From Acidimicrobiia bacterium (GTDB lineage Bacteria; Actinomycetota; Acidimicrobiia; Spongiisociales; UBA5794): DNA of 64,000 nucleotides. A program made the position numbers and the translations under genes. The notes under the pieces are model-generated. The model ran no database searches. It was not told where the DNA came from and saw only the letters and a program-made list of their open reading frames with translations. The DNA lies in contig JAWKJB010000001.1 of NCBI GenBank assembly GCA_041393965.1, positions 310,001 to 374,000 on the forward strand. Reading direction: 5' to 3'. Position 1 is the first letter of the stretch; each line of letters opens with the position of its first letter. Below are positions 50,623 through 59,777 of the stretch, piece after piece.

Positions 50623-52827
50623 CTAGCGAACTTGAACCTGCATGAGGTTGCCACGAGCGCTGACGCTCCGAATGATGATCTTCGTACCGGTGTGGGGGTG
50701 GCGAACGAATCCGTTCGGATTGCCCTCATCCCAGTACTCATTCATGTCATCGAACACTTTCACTGCTGGCAGATCGCCATAGACAACACTGGTCCCAAAG
50801 GTGGTCAGTGAGAACGCGTCGGTTCGCTGCAGACTGAAAGTCGCATCGTGGGTCTGAACACGGTTACGGAACGGTGTTCCATTGCTCATGTACAAGCTGT
50901 CGGGATGTGCATCCAGCGGAAGGATCAGACCTTCGCCAGGGTGATCCGACGCAGCGTTGTTGTCGGGCTGGGAGGTGTCCCAGTAGCTGATCAACAAGCC
51001 GTCCTGGTACGGAAAGTGCTCCAGCCAATCACCACCGACGAAGTTGTATGGACCGGTCTTGAGACCCCGGTCGTAACCCATGTAGGTTCGGAACTCCGCC
51101 AGGTAGTAGTTGTTGTGGAAGCTGGTCTCTTGTCCGCTCGTCACCCGGAATCCGTCGAGCGTCCAGTCGACCTCGTCACCTTCCGCGGTGCCGATCTGCG
51201 TTCCGTCGATCCAGATGTCATCCACCATGAATCCGGTCTCGATCGCGGCAACATCGGTCCAATAGCGGAACCCGATTTCCACGGTCTGGCCGGCGTAGGT
51301 CGACAGGTCAGCTGTCAGGGACACCCAACCACCGCTGAAGCCGGTGATCCCATGGCCGAAGTTCTGACCGTTCGGATTCGTTGCCGTTGACCGATTGGTA
51401 GCGATCGGAACACCGTTCACCATGAGATAGGCGTAGTCCCAGTCGGTCTCGATCTCGTAGTTCACCATCGCTGTCAGCATCGGTGTACCAGCAGGCACCG
51501 TCACGGTGCGCGTCATCGTGTTGTCAAGATCGTTCCCGGCACCGCTGTAGAAGAAGTTTGCTCCTTCGGGTGCGGTACCGATGTTCGTGTCAACCTGTTT
51601 CGGCGGAAGCACAACGAACAGGCCCTGTGCCTGTTTGGTGTTGGTCTCGGCTGGACCCATCTTGTGGCTCGACTTGTCACCGGCGAACGCGACCTCGTAG
51701 TTGAGCCATCCCAGTTGGAACTTCTCCCACGCGCCCATGTGGATCGGATGCGTACCGATGTAGTCGGGACTCTGGGTGGTCCACGAACCTGACGACATCA
51801 GTGTCCAGAATCCAGTGGTGTTCTCACCGCCTCCTGTGTCATACAGGTCCGGAAGACCGAGGTCGTGGGCGAATTCGTGGGCGAAGACACCAACGGCCCC
51901 GTTCTCGGGCTCGGTGGTGTAGTCGCCGATCCAGTAATTGGAGTCTCCGACTTGGGTTCCACCGTAGGGGACCACTGTGCCGTCTGCCAGTGTGGGACCG
52001 CCGGAACCAATGGGTGTCAGTTGGACATACCAGCGATGGCTCCAGATAGCGTCTGCCACGCCCGCTTCGGCTCCTCCACCGGAGTGAATTGCTTGGTAGT
52101 GGTCGATATAGCCATCCGGTTCGTCGAAGTTCCCGTCACCGTCGTGGTCATACCGATCCCAGACATCGAACTGGCTCAGGTAGTCGTTGATGTCTGAAGG
52201 CGTCATGCCGTCTGCGATCTGTCCTGCATACCAGTTGTCCACCGACTGCTCGATGAAAGGCCAAGTGGCGTTCGAACCAAGGGCGTCGGAGTACGCAGCC
52301 TGGGGACCATCGACCTCAACCCAGTCTTCGACAATGCCGTCAACGGTGTAGCGGTTGGATGATTGCTCGATGTAGAAGTTCCGCATCGAGTTCGCTCCCG
52401 GCGAGTCGTCAAAGAGCATGTCCTCATAGTGCGCTCGGCTGAAGTCGCCAACCCAGTAGGTCGAGTTGTCGACAGTGCGATCGGGCTCCGGGATGTTGTT
52501 GTGCGCCAAGTCGGTGAACTCACCAAGAGTGGTCCAAATGCGGTCTTCTCCCTGTCGCGCGAGTTCAACGAACTGGCCGTGTGCAACCCGGACAACGCCG
52601 TCGCTGTTCATCGTTGCCTTGCCGTGTAGCACAGCGGCCTGCGCCCTCTCCTTCGCTTCGTTCTGAGCGTCGGCGAGAGGGTGAGACAAGTTGTCCGACC
52701 GCACGCCGGCAGTGTCTGGGTTCGTGGAGCCAGATGCTCCTGATCCACCGGATCGGGCACCGGCGGGCATAGCCATGGCGAGAGCGGCTGCCAACACCGT
52801 GACCAGTACAAGAAGTCTTCTTCTCAA
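50623..52827 (-). CDS. Secreted M6-family metalloprotease (immune inhibitor A-like)
   Basis: About 734 residues. Signal peptide RRRLLVLVTVLAAALAMAMPAGA, a propeptide-like region, then the M6 catalytic domain with the zinc motif HEFAHDLGLPD near residue 316 and MGAWEKFQLGW. C-terminal beta-rich, MAM/concanavalin-like domains follow (NFFYSGAGNDLDNTMTRT, IETGFMVDDIWIDG). The TTG at 52825-52827 with GGGAGA upstream gives a proper signal peptide; an in-frame GTG at 52890 would place 21 residues before it. It is probably an extracellular protease for feeding. Codon use is in line with neighbours. Confidence 0.87.
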   Translation of the reverse strand: MRRRLLVLVTVLAAALAMAMPAGARSGGSGASGSTNPDTAGVRSDNLSHPLADAQNEAKERAQAAVLHGKATMNSDGVVRVAHGQFVELARQGEDRIWTTLGEFTDLAHNNIPEPDRTVDNSTYWVGDFSRAHYEDMLFDDSPGANSMRNFYIEQSSNRYTVDGIVEDWVEVDGPQAAYSDALGSNATWPFIEQSVDNWYAGQIADGMTPSDINDYLSQFDVWDRYDHDGDGNFDEPDGYIDHYQAIHSGGGAEAGVADAIWSHRWYVQLTPIGSGGPTLADGTVVPYGGTQVGDSNYWIGDYTTEPENGAVGVFAHEFAHDLGLPDLYDTGGGENTTGFWTLMSSGSWTTQSPDYIGTHPIHMGAWEKFQLGWLNYEVAFAGDKSSHKMGPAETNTKQAQGLFVVLPPKQVDTNIGTAPEGANFFYSGAGNDLDNTMTRTVTVPAGTPMLTAMVNYEIETDWDYAYLMVNGVPIATNRSTATNPNGQNFGHGITGFSGGWVSLTADLSTYAGQTVEIGFRYWTDVAAIETGFMVDDIWIDGTQIGTAEGDEVDWTLDGFRVTSGQETSFHNNYYLAEFRTYMGYDRGLKTGPYNFVGGDWLEHFPYQDGLLISYWDTSQPDNNAASDHPGEGLILPLDAHPDSLYMSNGTPFRNRVQTHDATFSLQRTDAFSLTTFGTSVVYGDLPAVKVFDDMNEYWDEGNPNGFVRHPHTGTKIIIRSVSARGNLMQVQVR

Positions 52828-53093
52828 GATCCATCTCCCTGCTCGGTTGCTTCCAGCGGGATTGACTCCGCTGCGGAGTTGATCCCACACTTCGCGTGAC
52901 CATACCTTGGGCGATCGGGATAAGTCGGTGGTGACATGAACGACGCGAAAAACTTCTCAAGATCCTGTTATGAGCCGGTCGTGCAGGCAACAATGGCGCT
53001 CTTCGCACCCGACCGTCGCTCAATCGAGGAAGCAACCGGCCGTGCGTCGCATCGCCGCGGATCGGGTCACGCGGGGCCGGTACCGTTTGTCCC

Positions 53094-54626
53094 GTGCCAA
53101 ACCGACTCGCCAACGCAACTTCGCCCTATCTGCGCCAACCCGCAGACAATCCCGTCGACTGGTACGAGTGGGGCGCCGACGCCTTTGCCGAAGCGGCGCG
53201 GCGCGATGTGCCAGTGTTGCTCTCGGTCGGCTACGCATCGTGCCATTGGTGTCATGTGATGGCGCACGAGTCGTTCGAAGACGACGAGACCGCCTCCTAC
53301 ATGAACGAGCACTTCGTCAATGTCAAGGTCGACCGGGAAGAAAGGCCCGATGTGGACCGCATCTACATGGACGCGGTCCAGGCCCTGACCGGTCAGGGGG
53401 GATGGCCGATGACGGTGTTCCTGACACCGGATCAGCGTCCGATCCACGCGGGCACCTACTATCCGAAGGTCGGCATGCCGCACCATCCGAGCTTCCGTAC
53501 CGTGATGGAAGCCGTCACCGACGCATGGAGAACGAACCGTTCCGGCCTCGACCGCCAAGCTGCCGAGATCACGAGAGCCATTTCGTCGTCACGGTTTCCG
53601 AACGGGTCACTTCCGACGGACGACGAACTCGCCGGAGCGGTCACCGCCATCGAACGATCCTTCGACCCTCACGCCGGAGGATTCGGTGGTGCCCCGAAGT
53701 TCCCGCAGGCACCAACCCTCGAGTTCCTGCTTCGCATGGCGGCGCTGCACCCCGACAGCTCGGCGGGTGGAACGGCGCTCACGATGCTTTCGACGACACT
53801 GGATCACATGGGCCGAGGGGGCATCTACGACCACATCTGCGGCGGTTTCGCCCGCTATTCCGTCGACGCGACCTGGACCGTGCCCCATTTCGAGAAGATG
53901 CTGTACGACAACGCGCTCCATGCGCGCATCTACCTGCGGGCTTGGCAGCTGACCGGAACCGAGCGCTCTCGCTCGATCGCGATCGAAGTCCTCGACTACC
54001 TCGATACGACCCTCGCCGATCCCGCCGGCGCCATCCACGCAGCGGAGGATGCCGACTCCGAGGGCGAGGAAGGACGGTTCGCCGTATGGCGGTGGGATGA
54101 ACTGACTGCCCTGCTCGGCGACGACCTCGCGCTCGGCGCTGCGATCTACGGGTTCACCCCCGAGGGGAACTTCGAGGGGGCCAACATACCGACCCGTGTG
54201 CGCGACCGCACCGACATCCTCGGCGAGTTCGGGTTGACCGAACAGGACTGGTTCGAAGCCCGCGGTCGCATCGACGAGGCCTTGCGGAGCGCACGCGCCG
54301 ATCGCGAGCCTCCATTTCGCGACGACAAGGTGGTCGCCGCATGGAACGGCCTTGCCATGCGGTCCTTCGCGGAGGCGGGGGCCATCCTCGAGGATGCGAG
54401 ATACACGCAGCGGGCCACCAGCATCGCCGAGTTCCTCACAACGACGGGGAGCCCCAACGGTGAACTCGTGCGCTCCTGGCGTGACGAGCCGGGGGTCGGC
54501 GGGTTCGCCGACGATGTCGCATCGGTTGCGGTCGGCCTCTACACGCTGTACGAGACGACCGGTGATGAGACCTGGTTCGATGAAGCGGAGCAACTCGTTG
54601 AGGCACTCCGCACGAGGTTCCGTTGA
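53094..54626 (+). CDS. Thioredoxin-domain protein, YyaL/SPATA20 family, N-terminal part
   Basis: First 510 residues of a protein that normally has about 650-700. Residues 1-160 are the DUF255 thioredoxin-like domain (SPYLRQPADNPVDWYEWG, SVGYASCHWCHVMAHESF with CHWC), and the rest is an alpha/alpha barrel (GGFGGAPKFPQAPTLEFLL, FEKMLYDNALHARIYL, DDKVVAAWNGLAMRSFA). It stops abruptly after EALRTRF within the barrel; the missing end is encoded in another frame just downstream. TACCGT ends seven bases before the GTG start. The biochemical role of the family is unsettled. Confidence 0.85.
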   Translation: MPNRLANATSPYLRQPADNPVDWYEWGADAFAEAARRDVPVLLSVGYASCHWCHVMAHESFEDDETASYMNEHFVNVKVDREERPDVDRIYMDAVQALTGQGGWPMTVFLTPDQRPIHAGTYYPKVGMPHHPSFRTVMEAVTDAWRTNRSGLDRQAAEITRAISSSRFPNGSLPTDDELAGAVTAIERSFDPHAGGFGGAPKFPQAPTLEFLLRMAALHPDSSAGGTALTMLSTTLDHMGRGGIYDHICGGFARYSVDATWTVPHFEKMLYDNALHARIYLRAWQLTGTERSRSIAIEVLDYLDTTLADPAGAIHAAEDADSEGEEGRFAVWRWDELTALLGDDLALGAAIYGFTPEGNFEGANIPTRVRDRTDILGEFGLTEQDWFEARGRIDEALRSARADREPPFRDDKVVAAWNGLAMRSFAEAGAILEDARYTQRATSIAEFLTTTGSPNGELVRSWRDEPGVGGFADDVASVAVGLYTLYETTGDETWFDEAEQLVEALRTRFR

Positions 54627-55117
54627 TCCCGAAGGCGGTTTTCGCAACCTCGGACGCTGCCGAACAGCTCATCACCAGACCAAAGATCCTCCAGGACAAC
54701 CCGACGCCGTCGGACAACGCCCTCGCGCTCGAGGCGCTCCAACTCCACGCGGCGCTCACCGGGGATCTCTCGGCGATCCGCGAGATGGAAGCAACCATGG
54801 CCTCGGTGTCGCTGATCGCTCGGCGGCATCCGCCATTCGCCGGACACAGCCTCGCCGTGTGGGCAACCCACCTCGCAGGCATCCGGGAGGTGGCAATCAC
54901 CGGTTCCGAGGCAGGCACTGCAGACATGGAACGCATCATCTGGTCAGCCTTCCGGCCCGATGCGGTCGTTGCCGTGAACCGGGACACTGGCTCGTCGGTT
55001 CCGCTCCTCGCCGGCCGCGATGCGACCGATCAAGCAACAGCCTATGTGTGCAGCGGCCTTGTCTGCGACCTTCCGGTGACCACGGCCGAGGCCCTCGCCG
55101 ATCGCATCGGCCGGTGA
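54623..55117 (+). pseudogene. YyaL/SPATA20 family, C-terminal part in a shifted frame
   Basis: A 164-codon frame whose product (FATSDAAEQLITRPKILQD, PTPSDNALALEALQLHAAL and onward to the end) is the C-terminus of the same family. The joining motif DPEGGF expected between the two parts is present at 54627-54644 but in the third frame, so the coding sequence changes frame twice within about 20 bases. A TTG overlapping the upstream TGA could reinitiate translation, but the misplaced DPEGGF argues for recent inactivation or two base errors rather than a designed split gene. Confidence 0.75.
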
Positions 55118-55204
55118 CCCCAGTGGGTCCAAAGCAAGATCCTTCGGAATCGGCCGCGGTGAGGACCACGGTGGTCAAGTCATCTCCCCCGTTACCCTCC
55201 CACG

Positions 55205-56116
55205 ATGGATGTCATCAGGCGACAACAGCAACCACCGGTCCGTCGACCCATCGCTATCGTCGCGTTCGGAGGCTGGAACGATGCGTGCGATGTTGCATCC
55301 AGCACCGCCGCGTTCATCGTGGATGCCCACGACGCCACCACGACATATGCCGAGGTCGAACCGGACCCGTTCTATGACTTCCAGCAGCACCGCCCCGTCG
55401 TCGAGATCCACGAAGGTGTCTCCCAGTCGGTGATGTGGCCGTCGGTGACCTTCACCGCCGTCTCCCGCCTCAACGACGACCGGGATCTCGTCGTGGTGAC
55501 GGGACCGGAACCCAACTTCCGCTGGAAGACCTTCTCGCGATCACTCGTCGAGGAGCTTGCCAACCTCGGTGTCGAAGAGGTGATCCTCGTTGGTTCCTAT
55601 GTCGGTGCCGTGGGGCACCGCCAGCCCGTTGTTCTCGCCGGTGTGGGAACGGAGGCCCTGAGTGTGCTGCGCAGCGGCATGGAGGCGTCGAACTACGCCG
55701 GTCCAACGGGCATCATCGGGGTGGTCCAGGGGGCATGCAAGGAAGCGGGGATCCGGTCACTCGCCATGTGGGCGGCAACACCCCCGTATCTGTCAGGGAA
55801 CCCATTCCCAAAGGCCGTGCTCGCCATCGTCGAGAAGATCTCGGACATCACGAACCTCCACATCGACACCTCGGAACTGATCGCCGTCGACGCCGAGTAC
55901 ACCCAACGGGTCGACGACGCTCTCGAAGAGGCAGGCTCTGATCTCACGGAGTACCTCGAGGAAATCGAGTCCTACGATGAGCCGATCCTTGGCTCCCTCA
56001 GCGGGTCAGCGTTCAATCCCCGGACGCCCAATCCCCACCTACCGTCGATCGATCCCGACCAGACCGAGGACCTCGTCGACGAGATCGTCCGGTACCTCGA
56101 AGGCGACAACTCGTGA
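55205..56116 (+). CDS. PAC2 family protein
   Basis: A 303-residue protein of the PAC2 (proteasome assembly chaperone 2-like) family: PIAIVAFGGWNDACDVAS, LVVVTGPEPNFRWKTF, VILVGSYVGAVGHRQPV, then MWAATPPYLSG and a charged helical tail. In Actinomycetota it co-occurs with the proteasome, but its role is unproven. TACCCT ends six bases before the ATG and no ribosome site is seen, so the message is probably leaderless. The CopD-like gene follows 18 bases after the stop. Confidence 0.88.
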   Translation: MDVIRRQQQPPVRRPIAIVAFGGWNDACDVASSTAAFIVDAHDATTTYAEVEPDPFYDFQQHRPVVEIHEGVSQSVMWPSVTFTAVSRLNDDRDLVVVTGPEPNFRWKTFSRSLVEELANLGVEEVILVGSYVGAVGHRQPVVLAGVGTEALSVLRSGMEASNYAGPTGIIGVVQGACKEAGIRSLAMWAATPPYLSGNPFPKAVLAIVEKISDITNLHIDTSELIAVDAEYTQRVDDALEEAGSDLTEYLEEIESYDEPILGSLSGSAFNPRTPNPHLPSIDPDQTEDLVDEIVRYLEGDNS

Positions 56117-56134
56117 CTCGTCGCCGGTAGCGCC

Positions 56135-56527
56135 GTGTCCGAACTCGAGCTGATCAAGACCCTGCACCTCGTCGCGGCAGCGACATGGACCGGAGGCCTC
56201 ATCGTGCTGGGATTCGTCGTCACGGCGATCCGGTCGGTGACCGACGACCGGGCGGTCCTGCAAACCACCGCGAGGCGATTCTCGGTGGTGTCGTGGGTGG
56301 CGATGGCGGTGACCCTCGCGACCGGTGTCCGGCTGTACTCCATGTATGGGGCCCGTCCGCAGGAGTTCACCTTGAAATGGACGCTCATCACCGCGGCGAT
56401 CGTGATTGCCGGCATTCACCAGCTGACTGCGAGGCGAACGCCCCCTGCCATCCGCGGCGTTGTTCAGCTCGTGATCCTTGTGCTGTCGATCGGCATCTTC
56501 GCCGCTGCCGTGATGCTCCCGTTCTGA
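56135..56527 (+). CDS. CopD-like four-helix membrane protein
   Basis: A 130-residue protein with four membrane helices and the pattern of CopD/DUF2269 proteins: LIKTLHLVAAATWTGGLIVL with His11 and Trp18 in the first helix, RFSVVSWVAMAVTLATGVRL, LKWTLITAAIVIAGIHQ and a last helix VVQLVILVLSIGIFAAAVML. The family is linked to copper uptake or heme-type membrane proteins; metal binding here is a guess. The GTG start is closest to the first helix. Confidence 0.72.
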   Translation: MSELELIKTLHLVAAATWTGGLIVLGFVVTAIRSVTDDRAVLQTTARRFSVVSWVAMAVTLATGVRLYSMYGARPQEFTLKWTLITAAIVIAGIHQLTARRTPPAIRGVVQLVILVLSIGIFAAAVMLPF

Positions 56528-56536
56528 GCCGGGGAA

Positions 56537-56629
56537 CTACCGCTTCCGCTTGTGGCGGTTCGCTTTGAGACGCTTGCGGTACTTGTGCTTGCTCATCATC
56601 TTGCGACGCTTCTTCTTCACCGACCCCAT
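56537..56629 (-). CDS. Ribosomal protein bS22-like (AURKAIP1/COX24 domain)
   Basis: A 30-residue, Lys/Arg-rich peptide MGSVKKKRRKMMSKHKYRKR ending in RHKRKR. It matches the actinobacterial bS22 protein (MGSVIKKRRKRMSKKKHRK in mycobacteria), which sits in the small ribosomal subunit near the decoding region. A clear GGAGG eight bases before the ATG decides the start; a longer in-frame reading from 56749 is unsupported. Such genes are easily missed by annotation because of their size. Confidence 0.88.
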   Translation of the reverse strand: MGSVKKKRRKMMSKHKYRKRLKANRHKRKR

Positions 56630-56798
56630 ACAGGAGACCTCCACTCGAGAATCAGGATGTTCGTGCGGAACATCCGATCCCGGGGCCGCACGCGTTGCCG
56701 ACAGGATACGCCGATTCGGCGGCTGCCGACCGGTCGAGCCCTTCGACACCGGCTCTGGACCCGCCGTTTTCGCGGGGGGCCGGTCCTAACATGGCGTG

Positions 56799-57539
56799 AT
56801 GCAGCCAGTCATCGGCATCACGAGCCGAGCCAAGTCGGTCCCGTCCGTTGGGTCCCACCTCCTCGCCCACACGGTCTTCCACACCTACACCGACAGCGTC
56901 ATCAGCGCAGGCGGTATCCCGGTGATGCTCGTACCGGTCCACCACGACTCCATCGCAGATATCTTCGAGCGCATCGACGGGCTTGTGATCACAGGGGGCG
57001 GTGATATCGCCCCCGAACGGTACGGGCGATCCCGTCACGAGACGGTCGCCGAAGTCGACGATGAACGCGACCGATTCGAGATCGAATTGGTGCACCGCGC
57101 CTTGGCGGCCAGGATCCCGACACTCGCCATCTGCCGGGGCCTCCAGGTCGTCAATGTCGCACTCGGAGGCACGCTCATCCAGGATCTGCCGTCCCATACC
57201 GGCGCCGCAGGGCACGACATGATCGGCGATGCGGCATACGAGGCCCACTCCATTGTGCGCATCGACAAGGGGAGCCGCATCGCGGAGATCATCGGCGCCG
57301 GTGACCACGGTGTGAACTCCATCCATCACCAGGCCGTTGAGGATCCGGGGCATGGTGTTCGGGTCGTCGGGTCGGCACCCGATGGGACCATCGAGGCCAT
57401 CGAGCACGAGGACCGCGACTGGGATCTCATTGCCGTGCAATGGCACCCAGAGTTCCTCGGGGCACGCGACCACGGACCGAGCCACGAGCTCTTCCGGGCA
57501 TTTGTCGAGTCGGCCGGGAAGTACCGGGCCGATCGGTAG
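56799..57539 (+). CDS. Class I glutamine amidotransferase-like hydrolase (PuuD type)
   Basis: A 246-residue gamma-glutamyl-gamma-aminobutyrate hydrolase-family protein: MQPVIGITSR, VITGGGDIAPERYG, the nucleophile Cys in ICRGLQVVNVALGGTLIQDL, HDMIGDAAYEAHS, VNSIHHQAVE and the His-Glu of VQWHPEFLG. It cleaves gamma-glutamyl amides, perhaps from polyamine breakdown. TAACAT (56787-56792) ends six bases before the ATG, favouring this start over the GTG at 56796. The phosphatase gene follows two bases after its stop. Confidence 0.9.
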   Translation: MQPVIGITSRAKSVPSVGSHLLAHTVFHTYTDSVISAGGIPVMLVPVHHDSIADIFERIDGLVITGGGDIAPERYGRSRHETVAEVDDERDRFEIELVHRALAARIPTLAICRGLQVVNVALGGTLIQDLPSHTGAAGHDMIGDAAYEAHSIVRIDKGSRIAEIIGAGDHGVNSIHHQAVEDPGHGVRVVGSAPDGTIEAIEHEDRDWDLIAVQWHPEFLGARDHGPSHELFRAFVESAGKYRADR

Positions 57540-57541
57540 GC

Positions 57542-57961
57542 GTGGCTACCAGCATCCTGTTCGTGTGCAGCGGAAACATCTGTCGCTCCCCTCTTGCTGA
57601 GTACCTTGCGCGCCGTCGGTGGCCACCCGGCGACTGGTCGGTGTCATCGGCCGGTATCGCTGCAACGCCGGGCACACCTGCGACGCCCGCGATGGTCACC
57701 GCAGGCAAAGAACTCGGGGTCGATCTTTCGTCCCATGCGGCGAGGCTGCTCGCCGAGACACCGGTACCCGATCTGGTCTTGTGCATGGAGCACCACCACG
57801 CAGACAGCGTCCGGCGCATGCTCCCCGGCCTCGCGCCTGACCGGATCCGCCTTCTCGGCACCGGCGACATCGACGACCCCTACGGGGGCTCCCTTGCGGA
57901 GTACCGACGGTGCGCTGCGACGATTGCAGCGGCAATCGACCGAACCGGCAAGAGCCCTTAG
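57542..57961 (+). CDS. Low-molecular-weight protein tyrosine phosphatase-like
   Basis: A 139-residue LMW-PTP/ArsC-like protein. The phosphate loop is CSGNICRSP (Cys9, Arg15) at the N-terminus and the general acid lies in DIDDPYGGS (Asp111/Asp112). Length and layout are normal for the family. Substrates may include tyrosine-phosphorylated proteins or protein-arginine phosphate. The GTG start lies two bases after the amidotransferase stop, so the two are probably cotranscribed; it converges with thrB. Confidence 0.9.
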   Translation: MATSILFVCSGNICRSPLAEYLARRRWPPGDWSVSSAGIAATPGTPATPAMVTAGKELGVDLSSHAARLLAETPVPDLVLCMEHHHADSVRRMLPGLAPDRIRLLGTGDIDDPYGGSLAEYRRCAATIAAAIDRTGKSP

Positions 57962-57981
57962 GCCACGGCCCGAGCACCCGG

Positions 57982-58824
57982 TCAGAGCAAGCCTTCCGTG
58001 TCAACCGGAAGGCTCAGCACCTCACCGCGGGTACCCAGCACCCCCGCCATTGCGCCGATCACCCGTCCCTTCGACTCCGATGTGGCGAACGCAAGCGCCG
58101 CGGGGCCTGCACCCGACCAGCACGCATGGATGGCACCCGCCGACCTCGCTGCCGCCATCAATTCACCGGTGATCGGTGACAGCGATGCACGCGGTTGCTC
58201 GTGGAGTTCATCACCAGCAGCGTGGGCGAGGGTGTCCGGATTCCCGTTCTCGAGGCCGCTGATCAAGAACGCGAGGCGGGCAAGCGATCGCGCAGCCACC
58301 GGCATCGGAACTTCGCGCGGGAGAGCATCGCGGGCGCGAGTTGTGCGCAGATGGGCGGCTGGAATGCCAAGAATCGGTTGCAAGGATGGATGCAGTTCGA
58401 GGCGCTGCACACCGGTGTCGGTCGCCGCGACGAGCCCGCCGAACACCGTCGCGCCGGCGTTGTCAGCGTGGCCCTCGATGCGGGCAACGATTTCGAACAC
58501 GGACCGCCGCGTCTCTGTCTCACCGATCGCCTTGTACGCGGCACCGGCGACGGCTGCTGCGACTGCGGACGACGATCCGAGGCCCCGCGATCGCGGGATC
58601 TCGTTGGCGAGGGTGATGTGCATCGGACAGCCAACCGCGTCCATCACGGCACGGTGGATGATGTCGTCCTCACCGAGACGAGAAGTCGAACCCGCTTCGG
58701 TGAGCATCATCGAGTCGGAGGGTTCAGCGGTCGCAACACACCGGAGACCGAGCGCGAGGGCGAGCACATCGAATCCGGGTCCGAGATTGCCCGACGAGGC
58801 TGGAGCGGATGCAGTGGCCCTCAT
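57982..58824 (-). CDS. thrB: Homoserine kinase (GHMP family)
   Basis: Phosphorylates homoserine in threonine synthesis. The 280-residue protein starts ATASAPASSGNLGPGFDVL, typical of ThrB, with the GHMP phosphate loop IPRSRGLGSSSAVAAAV near residue 80 and the C-terminal CWSGAGPAALAF motif. No other thr gene is adjacent. The start overlaps the stop of the CDF transporter by four bases (ATGA), an odd coupling for an amino-acid enzyme. Confidence 0.9.
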   Translation of the reverse strand: MRATASAPASSGNLGPGFDVLALALGLRCVATAEPSDSMMLTEAGSTSRLGEDDIIHRAVMDAVGCPMHITLANEIPRSRGLGSSSAVAAAVAGAAYKAIGETETRRSVFEIVARIEGHADNAGATVFGGLVAATDTGVQRLELHPSLQPILGIPAAHLRTTRARDALPREVPMPVAARSLARLAFLISGLENGNPDTLAHAAGDELHEQPRASLSPITGELMAAARSAGAIHACWSGAGPAALAFATSESKGRVIGAMAGVLGTRGEVLSLPVDTEGLL

Positions 58825-59723
58825 CGTCGCGTCGGCTCGATGAAGATGCGGGTTGCTGCGGGGACGGCAGCCGCGACGGACTCCTTGACCGCGGCAATGG
58901 CCTCAACCTCGTCGATGCCGTCGTCAAAGGCAACATCGGCGTTGACGAGGATCTCGTGTGGTCCGAGATGCATCGTCAAGATGCGGTCGACATGGTTGAC
59001 GGGTTCGACCGACAAGATCGCGACACGGATCGCCGTGCGGTCCTCGCGGGAAGCTGCCTCTCCTTCGAGCAGTGCCTTCATCTCCCGCGCAATCACGAAT
59101 GCGACAATGCCCAGCAGGACACCGATCAGGACCGAGGCGACACCGTCCCATACGGCGTTGGCGGTCACCTCCGCAAGGATGAGGCCGGTGGCGGCGATCG
59201 CGAGGCCCGCGACGGCGGACGCATCCTCGAACACGACGATGATCAGGGCCGGATCCTTCGAACGGCGAATCGTGCGCCACACACCACGCGATCCCCGAAG
59301 GGCGTTGAACTCCTTCACCGCGGGACGGAACGCGATGAAGATCTCAAACACGGCAGCAATCGCGAGCACGACAAGCGAAAAGACGAGGCCGTCACTGTGG
59401 TGGTCATCGGCATGGATGATGCGCTGCCAACCATTGAAGATCGACCACGCGGACCCGCCGACGAACAGCATGATCGCAACCATGAACGACCAGAAGTACA
59501 GAGCCATGCCGCGCCCGTACGGATGCGACACGGTCGGTGCGTAACGCGAAACCGCCTCACCGCGCAGCAAGAAGAGCTGGTTCCCGGAGTCGGCGACGGA
59601 GTGGATCGCCTCTGCGAACATGGCGGCACTTCCCGAGATCAACGCGGCGATGAACTTGGTCACCGCGATCGCTGCGTTGGCGATGAGTGCGAGCACAATG
59701 AGCCGTTTGGATCCGGACGCCAT
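58821..59723 (-). CDS. Cation diffusion facilitator (CDF) transporter
   Basis: A 300-residue metal/proton antiporter. Seen are LIANAAIAVTKFIAALISGSAAMFAEAIHSVADSG (first helices with the AEAIHSVADSGNQ metal site), SHPYGRGMALYFWSF, IVVFEDASAVAGLAIA (second metal pair) and a C-terminal cytoplasmic domain (ILTMHLGPHEILVNADVAF). This form, with its EDASA motif, resembles the SLC30A9-like branch. An upstream in-frame extension of 237 codons is an artefact. TAGACT lies eight bases before the ATG. Confidence 0.9.
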   Translation of the reverse strand: MASGSKRLIVLALIANAAIAVTKFIAALISGSAAMFAEAIHSVADSGNQLFLLRGEAVSRYAPTVSHPYGRGMALYFWSFMVAIMLFVGGSAWSIFNGWQRIIHADDHHSDGLVFSLVVLAIAAVFEIFIAFRPAVKEFNALRGSRGVWRTIRRSKDPALIIVVFEDASAVAGLAIAATGLILAEVTANAVWDGVASVLIGVLLGIVAFVIAREMKALLEGEAASREDRTAIRVAILSVEPVNHVDRILTMHLGPHEILVNADVAFDDGIDEVEAIAAVKESVAAAVPAATRIFIEPTRR

Positions 59724-59777
59724 GACGGGCGAGTCTATTGTCTCGGTACCCTCAGACGAGTAGCGACCGAGGTCAGC

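Noticed and set aside
52936..53259. Plus-strand frame of 107 codons upstream of the YyaL gene
   Set aside because: It overlaps the start of the strongly supported thioredoxin-domain gene in another frame and shows no domain or ribosome site.
54624..54626. In-frame TGA in the YyaL/SPATA20 gene as a selenocysteine codon, given selAB in the window
   Set aside because: Reading through the TGA in the same frame gives Arg-rich sequence unlike the family. The true continuation is in other frames, so this is a frameshift and not Sec insertion.
58809..59777. Long N-terminal extension of the S9 peptidase frame across the CDF gene
   Set aside because: It is antisense to the CDF transporter. The ATG at 59778 with GAGG upstream leads directly into family sequence.
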